Source of the DNA: CAVSRC01 sp963798195
GTDB taxonomy: Bacteria > Pseudomonadota > Alphaproteobacteria > Rhizobiales > Kaistiaceae
Assembly: GCA_963798195.1 (NCBI GenBank)
Contig: CAWCSF010000010.1
Location: 496,001-560,000, forward strand
DNA length: 64,000 nucleotides
Reading direction: 5' to 3'
The position numbers were made by a program, and so were the translations under genes. This document shows positions 32,464 to 41,316 of the stretch, in pieces. How positions within the stretch are numbered: the first letter of the stretch is position 1; each line of letters starts with the position of its first letter. Below the pieces are notes generated by a model. That model made no database searches and was not told the origin of the DNA. It was given only the letters and a program-made list of their open reading frames with translations.

Positions 32464-34567
32464 AGAGGCCCGCGCCTCTGACGTTCGGGTCGGTGCGGGG
32501 CAGGGGGAAGTTCATGTGGCAGCGCAGGCCATCCCGCGGATATTCGAATTCCACGGTGCCAACCAGGCGGCCGCGAATGCTGCCATCGATAAGGCGTGAG
32601 CCAAAGCCGCGACGTCGCGGCGTCCGCACCGGCGGTCCACCGCTTTCGACCCACTCGATGCTGATGGTCGGCGTGCCATTCGCTTCGGCCATCGTCCACG
32701 ACACGTCCAGCCGTCCGTCCTCCACCGACAGCGAACCGTATTTGGCCGCATTCGTCGCGAGTTCGTGAAAGACAAGGCCGAGAGCGAGGGCGACGGGAGA
32801 TTCAAGCAGGACCGGCTCTCCCCGTAGAATGATGTGATCGGAGTCCGGCATGGAGTGGGGCTCCAGTTCCCCACGCAGGAGCCGTTCCAGGGACACACCG
32901 CCCCAGTCGGACATGTTGAGGAAGTCGTGCGTGCGCGACACCGCCATAAGCCGCGCCTGGATCCGCTCAAAAGCCTCGGAGGGCTTCGGCGACATGCGGA
33001 TGGTTTGAGAGACGATGGCCTGCACGACCGCGAGGTTGTTCTTTACGCGGTGATTGAGCTCTTTGAGGATCAGACCCTGCCGCTCTTCCGCCTCGCGCCG
33101 CTCGGTCGTGTCGAGCATGATGCCGACGGCGCGCATCGGTTTGTGGTACGCGTCAAAGAATACCTGCCCACTGAATTGGGCCCAGCGCCGCGCGCTGTCG
33201 TCGGCGCGGCGTAGCTGATACTCCAGCGAAATGCGGCCATCATTGGCGCCCTTGCAGGCAGCATCCCAGTGTTCTTTGAGGAGTCTCCAGTCCTCCCCGG
33301 CCACCAATGGCTCCAGCAGGGCTGGGTCGGCTGGTGCGTCCGCCGCCAGGCCCCACAGCTTCTTGTACTGCGTTGACCAGCGATGCTCGCCGGACACGAT
33401 GTCAAAATCCCACGTGCCGACATCGTTCGCCTCGACTGCCAGCCGGTGACGCTCCTCGCTGACGCGCAACGCGAGCTCCGTTTGCTTCTGCAAGGTCATG
33501 TCGCGGTTGACGCCGATCATCTCGACCGGTTTGCCGTCCTGCCCGGCGCGCGCGACGGAGTGCGCACTGATCCAGCGGATCTCGCCGTCCGGTCGAATGA
33601 CCCGAAACTCGGAATCGAGGAATGTGTCGAGGGGCAGGTTGTCGGTGACAAACGTCACGTTAGGGAGATCGTCCGGGTGGACGAGCGAAAGGAACAGGTC
33701 GCGGCTCGGCGCGGCGGAGGGATCGAGGCCGAACAGGGCGTACTGGGTCTCGTCCCATTCCTGGGTGCCAGTCGTGAGATCGTAGCGCCAGGCACCCATC
33801 CGGCCGGCGACGAGTGCGACGCGCAGCCGGCGCTCGCTCTCGCGGAGGGCTTCTTCACCCTGCCGCCGCGCCGTTACGTCGCGGAGTGTTCCGATGCCCC
33901 GCACGGCCTTGCCCCGTGCATCGAAAGTTACGCGGCCGGTAGTGATGACCCACCGCGTTTCCCCGGTGTCGGCCCGATTGATCCGAAACTCGGCGGAGTA
34001 GATCCCCTTGGACTTCGCCGTATAGACGTGCCGGTAAATCTCAGTAATGCGCTCGCGATCATCGGGATGAATCAGGTTTGCGAAAATCGCATCATCCGCC
34101 TCCGCATCGGCGGAAAGGCCCAGGATAGCCTTGAACTCCGTTGACCAGCGTCTTTGCCCTCCCAGAACATCGACATCCCAGATGCCCATGCCGGTCGCCT
34201 CGACGGCCAGGCGGAAACGCTGTTCGCTCTCCCTTAGCGCGCGGCTGGTGCCGGTCTCCGCGCTGAGGTCGAGCAACTCAAGGACGACCCCATCCGGGGC
34301 TTCTATGCCAAGCGGCGCCACACGGAACGAAAAGCGCCGTTGGACCCCGTCAGCACCGACAAGATTGTCCTCGCCCTCGCTGGCTTCGCCAGTGAGCAAG
34401 GCATGGCCGATGGCGCTGGCATCGAACGCTTCTGGCTGACCCGGGCGGAGGAGATCGCGCACATGACGCCCTCTGGCCTGTTCGCTCGTGACGCCAACCA
34501 GGAATTCAGTGACCGTATTTATGAAGTTGCAGCGGAGGCGCTGGTCCAGGACCAATATGGCGACCAT
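32462..34567 (-). CDS. soluble multi-PAS HWE-family histidine kinase
   Basis: 701 aa, no membrane helices. Four PAS/PAC-type modules in a row: residues about 1-105, 115-235 (ESEQRFRLAVEATGMGIWDVD), 240-365 and 370-490, each ending in a PAC-like strand (GIGTLRDVTARR, EMIGVNRDMTLQ, AVGIMLDTTERR). The C-terminal HWE core has LKELNHRVKNNLAVVQ, FHELATNAAKYGSLS and WVESGGPPV. Cytosolic PAS sensing of redox, light or ligand is possible; no flavin-binding NCRFL motif is visible. As the second HWE kinase within 10 kb of phyR it is a strong candidate PhyR or FATGUY-regulator kinase. Confidence 0.9.
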   Translation of the reverse strand: MVAILVLDQRLRCNFINTVTEFLVGVTSEQARGRHVRDLLRPGQPEAFDASAIGHALLTGEASEGEDNLVGADGVQRRFSFRVAPLGIEAPDGVVLELLDLSAETGTSRALRESEQRFRLAVEATGMGIWDVDVLGGQRRWSTEFKAILGLSADAEADDAIFANLIHPDDRERITEIYRHVYTAKSKGIYSAEFRINRADTGETRWVITTGRVTFDARGKAVRGIGTLRDVTARRQGEEALRESERRLRVALVAGRMGAWRYDLTTGTQEWDETQYALFGLDPSAAPSRDLFLSLVHPDDLPNVTFVTDNLPLDTFLDSEFRVIRPDGEIRWISAHSVARAGQDGKPVEMIGVNRDMTLQKQTELALRVSEERHRLAVEANDVGTWDFDIVSGEHRWSTQYKKLWGLAADAPADPALLEPLVAGEDWRLLKEHWDAACKGANDGRISLEYQLRRADDSARRWAQFSGQVFFDAYHKPMRAVGIMLDTTERREAEERQGLILKELNHRVKNNLAVVQAIVSQTIRMSPKPSEAFERIQARLMAVSRTHDFLNMSDWGGVSLERLLRGELEPHSMPDSDHIILRGEPVLLESPVALALGLVFHELATNAAKYGSLSVEDGRLDVSWTMAEANGTPTISIEWVESGGPPVRTPRRRGFGSRLIDGSIRGRLVGTVEFEYPRDGLRCHMNFPLPRTDPNVRGAGL

Positions 34568-34654
34568 TGTTTACCGTTTGTGCCCTTCTGCGGAGGTCTG
34601 GCCGACGCAAGAAGCCCCCAAACGAGCCGTATCGCACCCCGATCGTGGCGTGAT

Positions 34655-34680
34655 GGAACCTATCGGCTCGAATAGGCGTT
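34655..34680 (+). promoter_or_regulatory. EcfG promoter for the DUF883-holin-AI-2E operon
   Basis: GGAAC (34655-34659), 17-nt spacer, CGTT (34677-34680), an exact consensus, 66 bp before the DUF883 start. Confidence 0.7.
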
Positions 34681-34746
34681 CTACCAACAATCGCAATGAA
34701 CGGCGGAAGTTCCCGCAATTGAAACAATCTGACAGGAGATCGCACC

Positions 34747-35088
34747 ATGGCCACCGCAAGTAGGGGCATTGAACGGGACATCGAAGCGCTCCGCAAGGAC
34801 ATCGCGGCGCTAGCCTCCAGCGTGAACCAGCTCGCAAACGGTGCCGCCGATGCCCAGACTTCCCTCCGCAAAGGCGCACAGAAGGCCGCCAACGGCGCCA
34901 TTCATGCCGGCGAGGAGTTCATGTCGGACTTCGGCAATCTCGGGTCACACTCGGCCGAGGTCGCATCTGAGATGGCGCAAACGGCGATGTCCACCGTTGC
35001 GGGCCAGATCAAGCGCAATCCGATGGCCGCGGTAGTCGCCGCATTGGGTCTTGGCTTCATCGTCGGTGTCATCGGCCACAATCGCTAA
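34747..35088 (+). CDS. DUF883 (ElaB/YqjD-like) family protein
   Basis: 113 aa. Long amphipathic helix (about 5-85, IERDIEALRKDIAALASSVNQL) and one C-terminal TM helix (MAAVVAALGLGFIVGVIG). Family members are tail-anchored inner-membrane proteins, some of which bind ribosomes or are stress-induced. The start follows ACAGGAGATCGCACC. A perfect EcfG promoter lies upstream. It precedes a holin-family gene by 5 nt, the usual DUF883/holin pairing. Confidence 0.9.
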   Translation: MATASRGIERDIEALRKDIAALASSVNQLANGAADAQTSLRKGAQKAANGAIHAGEEFMSDFGNLGSHSAEVASEMAQTAMSTVAGQIKRNPMAAVVAALGLGFIVGVIGHNR

Positions 35089-35093
35089 GTCTC

Positions 35094-35507
35094 ATGGGGC
35101 GGATTCTTTCCATCCTGGGCCTCGGCGCAGCGAAGGCTGAACTCGTCGCGATGGTCCGCCATGTCGCCGGGCAGACGGTGCTGTCGCTCGTCCTGGCGTT
35201 TCTGGCGGTCCTCGCGGCAGCGTTTGGCCTGACCAGCCTGACGATTTGGCTGGCCGGGGTCGTAGGAACGGCTGCCGCCTTCGGCATCATCGCAGGCGGT
35301 CTGCTCGTAATTATTCTTGCGCTGTGGATCGTCATGAGCGTGCGCAGCAAGCGGCGCGAACGCGCCTCTGCGTTCACATCGGCGACTGCCACCGGCGCAA
35401 GCGAGTCAATGTCCAGCGGGTCAATGTCCAGCGAGGCAACATTGGGGTCCATCGCCGCACTCGCGTTGGTGGGCTATCTGCTTGGGCGTCAAACCGACCG
35501 GCGTTAG
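35094..35507 (+). CDS. phage holin family (holin superfamily III-like) membrane protein
   Basis: 137 aa. Two strong TM helices (about 27-50 and 55-82) and a possible third near the C terminus (TLGSIAALALVGYLLG), with a Ser-rich linker (ASESMSSGSMSSEA). Despite the family name, such genes next to DUF883 are chromosomal stress genes, not lysis genes; no phage genes are nearby. It begins 5 nt after DUF883 and ends 19 nt before the AI-2E-family gene. Confidence 0.85.
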   Translation: MGRILSILGLGAAKAELVAMVRHVAGQTVLSLVLAFLAVLAAAFGLTSLTIWLAGVVGTAAAFGIIAGGLLVIILALWIVMSVRSKRRERASAFTSATATGASESMSSGSMSSEATLGSIAALALVGYLLGRQTDRR

Positions 35508-35526
35508 CCGCGCGTGGGGAAACAAA

Positions 35527-36726
35527 ATGGCGGCGCACACAGTGGATCCCGTTCCGATACCGGTATCGGTCGAGAGACCGGCTATCCTGCCGGTTGTCAG
35601 TGTGGCAATCGTCGGCACATTCGTGATCTTGCTGATTGGTGCGCTTTACTACGCCCGCAGCTTCATACTCCCGTTCGTCCTGGCACTGCTCCTGGCGCTC
35701 ACGGTGGCGCCCCTGGTTCGCTACCTGGCGCGATTGGGCATTCCAGCCATCGTCTCTGCCGTCCTCCTGATCGGCGTTTTGGGCGGCGGGTTCGTCGCCG
35801 CGAGCGCCTTTCTCTCCGAGCCGATCGCCCAGATGGCCGAGAAGATGCCGACCGTCGCCGCACAGGTACGCGAGAAGTTCGCGTTTCTCAAAAGGCCGAT
35901 CGCCACGCTGAACAACGCTGGCGACGAATTGCAGGCGATGTTCAAGCCTGCGGACACGGCCGCCACCGAAAAGCAGGTCGTCGTCGCAACTCCGGGTGTC
36001 GTTGAGTGGGCTCTGGGCACGCTCGCCGATCTGGGAACGACACTCGTAGCGACGCTGCTTCTGGCACCATTTCTTCTGGCCTCAACCGACGGACTGCGCC
36101 ACAAGCTCGTTCGTGTTCAGCCAGTCTTCCGTGACAAGAAGCGGTCCCTCCAGGTTCTGCGCGACATCGAAAACGAGGTGTCGCACTATCTGATCACGGT
36201 CACGATGATAAATGCCGGACTTGGCGTTCTGGTCGGCACGACCATGGCGCTCCTCGGCATGGGGACTCCGTTCGTCTGGGGGACGGCCGCCGCTCTGCTG
36301 AACTACATCCCCTATGTCGGTCCTACGATCGGAATCGCGCTGGTGGGCGCATCGTCGCTGGCACTGCACCCGACGCTTGGCGGTGCCTTGCTGCCGCCCC
36401 TGGCATATCTCACGCTGCAGGTCATCGAAGGCGCGTTCGTGACGCCGATGATCGTCGGTCGGAGGCTGGAACTCTCGCCGATTGCCATTCTGGTGGCCTT
36501 GGCCCTCACGACGTGGATGTGGGGAATCGTGGGCACCGTCATCGGCGTGCCGCTGCTTGTCGTGGTGAAGGTGTTCTGTGACCGGTTTCCGAGCCTTGCC
36601 GCCGTCGGCGTGTTCATTTCGGCCGAGCAGAGCCTCGTCGAGGAAGTTGAAGAGGCGGTCACCGGCGAGTCGACGCCAACTACGCCATTGCCGACCGGAG
36701 AATCCGCTCGCCGTTCACTCGCCTAG
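35527..36726 (+). CDS. AI-2E family transporter
   Basis: 399 aa, about eight TM helices with the family pattern: FILPFVLALLLALTVAPLVRYLARLGIP near residues 45-75 (read in parts), a central soluble region, LLNYIPYVGPTIGIAL and GRRLELSPIAILVALAL. Members export or take up small solutes; AI-2 transport is shown for few. ATG 35527 follows GGGGAAACAAA. It is third gene of the EcfG-promoted operon, so its role is probably in stress rather than quorum sensing. The 3' end overlaps the convergent protease gene by 12 bp. Confidence 0.88.
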   Translation: MAAHTVDPVPIPVSVERPAILPVVSVAIVGTFVILLIGALYYARSFILPFVLALLLALTVAPLVRYLARLGIPAIVSAVLLIGVLGGGFVAASAFLSEPIAQMAEKMPTVAAQVREKFAFLKRPIATLNNAGDELQAMFKPADTAATEKQVVVATPGVVEWALGTLADLGTTLVATLLLAPFLLASTDGLRHKLVRVQPVFRDKKRSLQVLRDIENEVSHYLITVTMINAGLGVLVGTTMALLGMGTPFVWGTAAALLNYIPYVGPTIGIALVGASSLALHPTLGGALLPPLAYLTLQVIEGAFVTPMIVGRRLELSPIAILVALALTTWMWGIVGTVIGVPLLVVVKVFCDRFPSLAAVGVFISAEQSLVEEVEEAVTGESTPTTPLPTGESARRSLA

Positions 36727-37470
36727 GGAGATGCGCGCCTTCACGGGATGCAGATCCGCTCCGGATACGGCTGCGACGCGGCTGGGTCCGTACAGGAAGA
36801 CGGCGCCGGCGATATCGCCCAACTGCGGCACGCGGAACTCTTCGCTGTAGCGGAAGTCCATCAGTTCACCGATCCGGCCCGGATGGTCGAGACCGATGGC
36901 ATGGCCGATCTCGTGCATGAAGGTGTAGCGGAGATCGTAGGCGGTGAGGTCACCATCGAAACCCGCCTTCCAGCGCTCCAGCGGATTCAGGCAGATCACC
37001 GAGCCATCGAGGCTGACGGGCGCGCCGACCACACGCGACTCCGCGTAGGTGACATTCGTGAAAGCACGGCCGAGCGGAACGCTCTCCGCGCCGATCAATA
37101 TGTCGGCCAGAGCAGGTGACGTCACCTCGAAACGGATGTTCGCAGCATCGGACCACGCATCGAAGGCGGCCGACAGCTCCGCGTCGAGTGTCGCGCGGCT
37201 TATCCCGCTGTTCGCCAGGAGCCCAACGAAGGACTGGATTGCATTGCAGTTACGCGCGCCGGGAAATCGTGTGGCCTCTTCGGCGACGGCGTAGGTAACA
37301 ACCGCACCAACGCCCGGCCTGGCATCGCCCCACTTCACGGCATGATGGTCAAGGACGATCTGGCGGAATTCGGCAGCAGCAACCGGGCTCGCTGGCACGA
37401 TGACACCAGCGGCAATTCCCAGCACAACACTGGCCGCGAGCGCAAGGCTCGCGCTGCTCGGACGAATCAA
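36715..37470 (-). CDS. matrixin-like (M10) zinc metalloprotease, exported
   Basis: 251 aa. Signal peptide (cleavage near ASPVAAA, residue 33). The zinc-binding motif HEIGHAIGLDHP lies in the C-terminal third with a following LMDF turn; GxxNC and the strand VVTYAVAEEATRF precede it. Matrixin-type bacterial proteases are secreted or periplasmic. The start codon appears to be TTG (37470) after GGGGAAATCCC; no better ATG yields a signal peptide. Convergent with the AI-2E gene (12-bp overlap). Substrate unknown. Confidence 0.8.
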   Translation of the reverse strand: MIRPSSASLALAASVVLGIAAGVIVPASPVAAAEFRQIVLDHHAVKWGDARPGVGAVVTYAVAEEATRFPGARNCNAIQSFVGLLANSGISRATLDAELSAAFDAWSDAANIRFEVTSPALADILIGAESVPLGRAFTNVTYAESRVVGAPVSLDGSVICLNPLERWKAGFDGDLTAYDLRYTFMHEIGHAIGLDHPGRIGELMDFRYSEEFRVPQLGDIAGAVFLYGPSRVAAVSGADLHPVKARISLGE

Positions 37471-37648
37471 GGGATTTCCCCGCCCTGTGTCGTCGTTGAA
37501 TTCTGTTTACCGGATGGACCGGCGATCGATGAAGCGCGAAGTGCAGCGTTGCATCAAAAATGCATCAAAAGATGTGCTTCCGAGCGAGGGTGTGGCGAGA
37601 TTGCGACAGATATTCCCGAAAAGGCCCAACATGGGACGCCGATTTCGA

Positions 37649-37673
37649 GGAACTGGGGAACCTTCCAGGGGTT
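37649..37673 (+). promoter_or_regulatory. EcfG-like promoter for the small PRC-barrel gene
   Basis: GGAAC (37649-37653), 16-nt spacer, GGTT (37670-37673): one mismatch to CGTT. The -10 is 34 nt before the ATG at 37708. Confidence 0.4.
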
Positions 37674-37707
37674 TGTTGGACGGGGGTGACAACCAAAGGA
37701 GCGTGTA

Positions 37708-38331
37708 ATGTTGAAATCGCTCATGACCGCCTCGGCCCTGGTTGCGTTGATCGCTGCCGGCCCGGCGATGGCGCAGAGCAACGATGCGACGGCCCCGGCC
37801 GCCAGTGGCGATCAGGTCAAGCCGTTGCCGTTGGGCACGGACAACCAGCCGGCCGCTGGCGCGGAGATGAAGGCGCCGGCCGACAACACGCAGGCGGCCA
37901 CGCCTGAAGTCGACACGACGAAGACGGTCGCGGAGACCCAGACGTTCATCGGCGAGCAGGTTGATGGCCAGATGCTGGCCTCGTCGGTCATCGGTCAGTC
38001 TGTCTACGATTCTGACGGGAACGACCTCGGTACCGTGAACGACATCGTGCTGAACGAAGAAGGCGGCATCGATGCCGTCGTGATCGGTGTCGGCGGCTTC
38101 CTGGGAATCGGCCAGAAGAACGTGGCCGTCTCCATGGACGCTATCGACAAGACCACCGATGCCGATGGCAATCCGAAGTTCGTCCTCGCAGCGACGAAGG
38201 AGCAACTCGACGCGGCGCCCGGCTTTCTGACGCTGGCCGACATCAAGGCCAAGCAGGAGCAGGATCTGCAGGCCCAGCAGCCCGCCGCTGGCGGTGGGAT
38301 GGGTTCGCCGACACCGGCGCCCGCGCAGTAA
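37708..38331 (+). CDS. exported PRC-barrel domain protein
   Basis: 207 aa. Signal peptide ending AGPAMAQ (residue 23). A disordered Ala/Pro/Thr-rich segment runs to about residue 85. A single PRC-barrel follows at about 90-180 (SSVIGQSVYDSDGNDLGTVND, DAVVIGVGGFLGIGQKNVAV). The tail is rich in Gln/Pro. It is clearly related to the two-domain PRC-barrel protein encoded at 30.7 kb. ATG follows AAAGGAGCGTGTA. An EcfG-like promoter and a terminator flank it. Confidence 0.88.
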   Translation: MLKSLMTASALVALIAAGPAMAQSNDATAPAASGDQVKPLPLGTDNQPAAGAEMKAPADNTQAATPEVDTTKTVAETQTFIGEQVDGQMLASSVIGQSVYDSDGNDLGTVNDIVLNEEGGIDAVVIGVGGFLGIGQKNVAVSMDAIDKTTDADGNPKFVLAATKEQLDAAPGFLTLADIKAKQEQDLQAQQPAAGGGMGSPTPAPAQ

Positions 38332-38350
38332 TCACTAGCTGTTGCGTACC

Positions 38351-38385
38351 ATTGCCTGCCGGGGCTCGCTCCGGCAGGCAATTTC
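38351..38385 (+). terminator. hairpin terminator after the small PRC-barrel gene
   Basis: Perfect 12-bp stem ATTGCCTGCCGG / CCGGCAGGCAAT (38351-38362 with 38371-38382), 8-nt loop, short T run. A second weaker hairpin (CGGCC-GTTTT-GGCCG, 38418-38432, then TTTCTCTTT) follows. Confidence 0.75.
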
Positions 38386-38529
38386 GTGTCTGGGTCCGCC
38401 GAATGGGCGGGCGAATGCGGCCGTTTTGGCCGTTTCTCTTTCATTTAAGCCCCGGTTTGTCCTAGAAGGGCACCGATAGCCGGACCGACCCGTGATCCGG
38501 TACACTTCTGGCTTCGCAAGACGAGAACG

Positions 38530-39546
38530 ATGAACGGCGCTGGACGCACGATCGCGGTCGCTCCCATGATGGACTGGACGGACCGGCACTGCCGCGTCTT
38601 CCACCGCCACCTGTCGGGTCGCGCGCATCTGTTCACCGAGATGATCGTGGCGGACGCCGCCATCCATGGTGACCGCGGCAGGCTGCTCGGTTTCTCCGAG
38701 ATGGAGCATCCCGTCGCCCTTCAACTCGGCGGCGCCGATCCAGGGAAGCTGGCCGAGGCCGCGCGGATCGCAGTCGACTTCGGCTACGACGAAGTCAATC
38801 TGAATGTCGGCTGTCCCTCCGACCGTGTCCGCTCCGGCACGTTTGGCGCTTGCCTGATGCGTGCGCCGGAGTTGGTAGGCGAGGTGGTCTCCGCGATGAA
38901 GGCGGTGGTCGCAGTTCCCGTGACGGTGAAATGCCGGCTTGGTGTGGACGAGCAGGACCCGGAGGCGGCGCTCGATGCACTCGCCGATGCGGTGGTTGCG
39001 GCGGGCGCCGATGCCATTTGGGTGCACGCGCGTAAAGCCTGGCTGAACGGCCTGTCGCCGAAGGAAAACCGCGACGTGCCTCCGCTCGACTATGATCGGG
39101 TGTACCGCCTGAAGCGCCGGTTGCCCAAGACCTTCGTCGGTATCAACGGCGGCATCGCGTCCCTGGACGAAGCCGAACGCCACCTCACCGAAGTCGATGG
39201 CGTCATGCTCGGCCGCGCCGCCTATCACACACCAGCGATCCTTGCGGATGTCGATCGCCGTTTCAACGGGGCGACGGAGGAGGGGCCTAGCCCGCACGAG
39301 GTCGTGGAGGCGATGTTCCCCTACATCGAGGGCGAGCTCGGACGCGGAACCCGCCTATCGCACATCACGCGGCACATGCTCGGTCTGTTCCACGGCCATC
39401 CGGGCGCGCGGAGCTGGCGTCGCATCCTGACCGTCGGCGCGATCGTGCCAGGCGCGGGCCTGGAGGTCGTCCGCGAGGCGCTGGACGCGGTCACACGTGT
39501 GCCCGAGCCCGCGGTAGATCGCGAAGCGTTCTTCGAGTTGGCCTGA
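38530..39546 (+). CDS. dusA: tRNA dihydrouridine synthase A
   Basis: 338 aa FMN enzyme reducing uridine 20/20a in the tRNA D-loop. Signatures: VAPMMDWTDRHCRVFHRHL (residues about 11-29), LQLGGADPGKLAEAA, NLNVGCPSDRVRSGTFGACLM with the catalytic Cys, VKCRLGVDEQDPE and HARKAWLNGLSPKENRDVPPL read in parts. The length and the SPKENRxVPPL box are those of DusA rather than DusB/C. ATG at 38530. The TauE/SafE gene starts 4 nt downstream, so the pair is probably co-transcribed. It lies just outside the stress island. Confidence 0.95.
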   Translation: MNGAGRTIAVAPMMDWTDRHCRVFHRHLSGRAHLFTEMIVADAAIHGDRGRLLGFSEMEHPVALQLGGADPGKLAEAARIAVDFGYDEVNLNVGCPSDRVRSGTFGACLMRAPELVGEVVSAMKAVVAVPVTVKCRLGVDEQDPEAALDALADAVVAAGADAIWVHARKAWLNGLSPKENRDVPPLDYDRVYRLKRRLPKTFVGINGGIASLDEAERHLTEVDGVMLGRAAYHTPAILADVDRRFNGATEEGPSPHEVVEAMFPYIEGELGRGTRLSHITRHMLGLFHGHPGARSWRRILTVGAIVPGAGLEVVREALDAVTRVPEPAVDREAFFELA

Positions 39547-39550
39547 GCCC

Positions 39551-40381
39551 GTGGACATTGCCGCTTCACCCGGCGAACTCGTCGGGCTCGCCGCCGCGAC
39601 GGTTGCCTCGGGCGCCGTATCCGGGCTGCTCGCCGGCGTGTTCGGGATCGGCGGTGGCGCCGTCATCGTTCCCGTTCTCTATCAGGGCCTCACCTTCCTC
39701 GGCGTGGACGAGGCGGTGCGCATGCACCTGTCGGTCGGCACATCGCTTGCCGTGATCGTGCCGACGTCGATCCGCTCGTTCATGGCGCACCGCAAGCGTG
39801 GCGCCGTCGACATGGATCTCCTGCGTGGCTGGATACTCGCCGTGCCGGCCGGCGTGGTCGTCGCATCGATCGTGGCCGCGTCGATCTCGGGGGCGGAGCT
39901 CCGGGGCATTTTCGCCGTCATTGCCTGCGTGGTTGGGTTGCGGCTGCTGCTCAACCGCGAGTCCTGGCGCCTCGGCACCGAGCTCCCCGGCAATCCCGTC
40001 CGCGCCGGCGTCGGTGTCCTGATCGGTTTCCTGTCGACCTTGATGGGGATCGGTGGCGGGGTCCTCAACAATACGTTCATGACGCTGTTCGGCCGTCCGA
40101 TTCATCAAGCCGTGGCGACGTCGGCCGGCGTCGGCGTGCTGATCTCAATTCCCGGCGTGATCGGTTACATCTGGGCCGGCTGGAACGACACGCTGCTACC
40201 GCCATTCTCGGCCGGCTTCGTCAATCTTCTCGGTGTCTTGCTGGTGATACCGGTGTCGATCATTGCCGCGCCATTTGGCGTGCGCATCGCTCATGCACTG
40301 ACCCGGCGCCAGCTTGAAATAGCCTTCGGGTCGTTCCTGCTGTTCGTGTCCGCGCGCTTTGCGTTGACCCTGATCGGCTGA
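39551..40381 (+). CDS. sulfite exporter TauE/SafE family protein
   Basis: 276 aa, about eight TM helices. The two-fold family motifs are GVFGIGGGAVIVPVLY (about residues 31-46) and LMGIGGGVLNNTFMTL (about 162-177). Members move sulfite, sulfoacetate or other organic anions. GTG start at 39551, 4 nt after the dusA stop and with no separate promoter seen. Convergent with the aspartic protease gene (2-bp gap). Substrate unknown. Confidence 0.88.
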   Translation: MDIAASPGELVGLAAATVASGAVSGLLAGVFGIGGGAVIVPVLYQGLTFLGVDEAVRMHLSVGTSLAVIVPTSIRSFMAHRKRGAVDMDLLRGWILAVPAGVVVASIVAASISGAELRGIFAVIACVVGLRLLLNRESWRLGTELPGNPVRAGVGVLIGFLSTLMGIGGGVLNNTFMTLFGRPIHQAVATSAGVGVLISIPGVIGYIWAGWNDTLLPPFSAGFVNLLGVLLVIPVSIIAAPFGVRIAHALTRRQLEIAFGSFLLFVSARFALTLIG

Positions 40382-40383
40382 CG

Positions 40384-41094
40384 TCAGGGCGTCAGCACCA
40401 TGCGGTCCCCGGAAATGGCGTAGCCTTGAAGCGTGTTGAGGAAGCTCATACCCAGCAGGCTCCCCTGCAACGTCCCGGACGGCGCCACCAGCGCCCGAAC
40501 ATCGCGCCGCTCGATCGATCCAACGGTCATGCTGGCGATGGTCACCGGCGCGGCCTGAATCGTGCCGTTGGCGGTCTGAATCGACATGCCGAAGGCAAGG
40601 TTGCGGGTGTCGACGCCGGCAGCAGCAGCGTCGGCGGGGGTCAGGGTGACAAAACTCGCGCCTGTGTCGACGAGGAGCGTCAGCGGCGTCGCGTTGACCT
40701 CGGCGCGCACGGCGAAATGCCCGTCGATGGCCCGGGCGATGACGACGCTGCCCTCCGGCTCGCCGGTCAACCGCCCGGAAATCGGCACGCCCGGCGCGAG
40801 AACGCTGAGCAGCCGTCCGCCGACCCCGGCGAGTTCGACGCGATAGGCATAGGCCGTGAGCGCCACCAAGAAGATTGCCGTCCAGCCGAAAATGCCGCGC
40901 AGCACCTGCCCGAAGCTGACCCGACGGCCGACGAAGGCCGACGCAACGAAGAGCAGGATGGCGACCAGATAGACGAAACGCACCGACCCGGCGGACGAGA
41001 GGTCGAAGCCCATCCCTGGCAGAATGTTTACTGCGAGCGCAGCAACACCGGCGCCTAGAAGGACGACGAGCCCCCAGAAGAAAAGGCGGCTCAT
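40384..41094 (-). CDS. TIGR02281 family clan AA aspartic protease
   Basis: 236 aa. Three N-terminal TM helices (about 5-22, 38-55 and 65-82) precede a retropepsin-like domain with the active-site triplet LLVDTGASFVTL near residue 140. Later landmarks are IERRDVRALV, and GSLLGMSFLN at the end. A single-domain protease of this type would dimerise. The start overlaps the DUF1289 gene stop by 4 nt (ATGA). Biological substrate unknown. Confidence 0.88.
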   Translation of the reverse strand: MSRLFFWGLVVLLGAGVAALAVNILPGMGFDLSSAGSVRFVYLVAILLFVASAFVGRRVSFGQVLRGIFGWTAIFLVALTAYAYRVELAGVGGRLLSVLAPGVPISGRLTGEPEGSVVIARAIDGHFAVRAEVNATPLTLLVDTGASFVTLTPADAAAAGVDTRNLAFGMSIQTANGTIQAAPVTIASMTVGSIERRDVRALVAPSGTLQGSLLGMSFLNTLQGYAISGDRMVLTP

Positions 41095-41282
41095 CGTGAT
41101 ATCTCGGCGGCGGTTTCGCGAACGGTGCCGGCTCGGCGTTCCGGCAGGTCATCCATGATGCGGCGGCGCTCGGCATCGGAGTAGGCAGACCAACTCCCGA
41201 TTTCGTCGAGAGTCCGACCGCAGCCGGCACAAAGGCCGGTCTCCTCTTCAATCACGCAGAGCCTGACACAGGGCGAATTCAT
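41091..41282 (-). CDS. DUF1289 domain-containing protein
   Basis: 63 aa. MNSPCVRLCVIEEETGLCAGCGRTLDEI shows the conserved four-Cys pattern (CxxxC...CxxC, residues 5, 9, 18, 21), probably a small zinc or Fe-S knuckle. ATG 41282 is chosen because the family starts just before the first Cys. Overlaps the aspartic protease gene by 4 nt; lies 34 nt downstream of cobS. Function unknown. Confidence 0.88.
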   Translation of the reverse strand: MNSPCVRLCVIEEETGLCAGCGRTLDEIGSWSAYSDAERRRIMDDLPERRAGTVRETAAEISR

Positions 41283-41316
41283 GCGATTGGCGGCGCTTCC
41301 GTTCTTGCGGGACGGC

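Noticed and set aside
35094..35507. Prophage remnant (holin)
   Set aside because: The holin-family protein is in an EcfG-promoted operon with DUF883 and AI-2E genes; no phage structural, integrase or lysis genes are nearby.
38335..39297. 320-codon minus-strand ORF opposite dusA
   Set aside because: DusA on the plus strand has all family motifs; the antisense frame has none.
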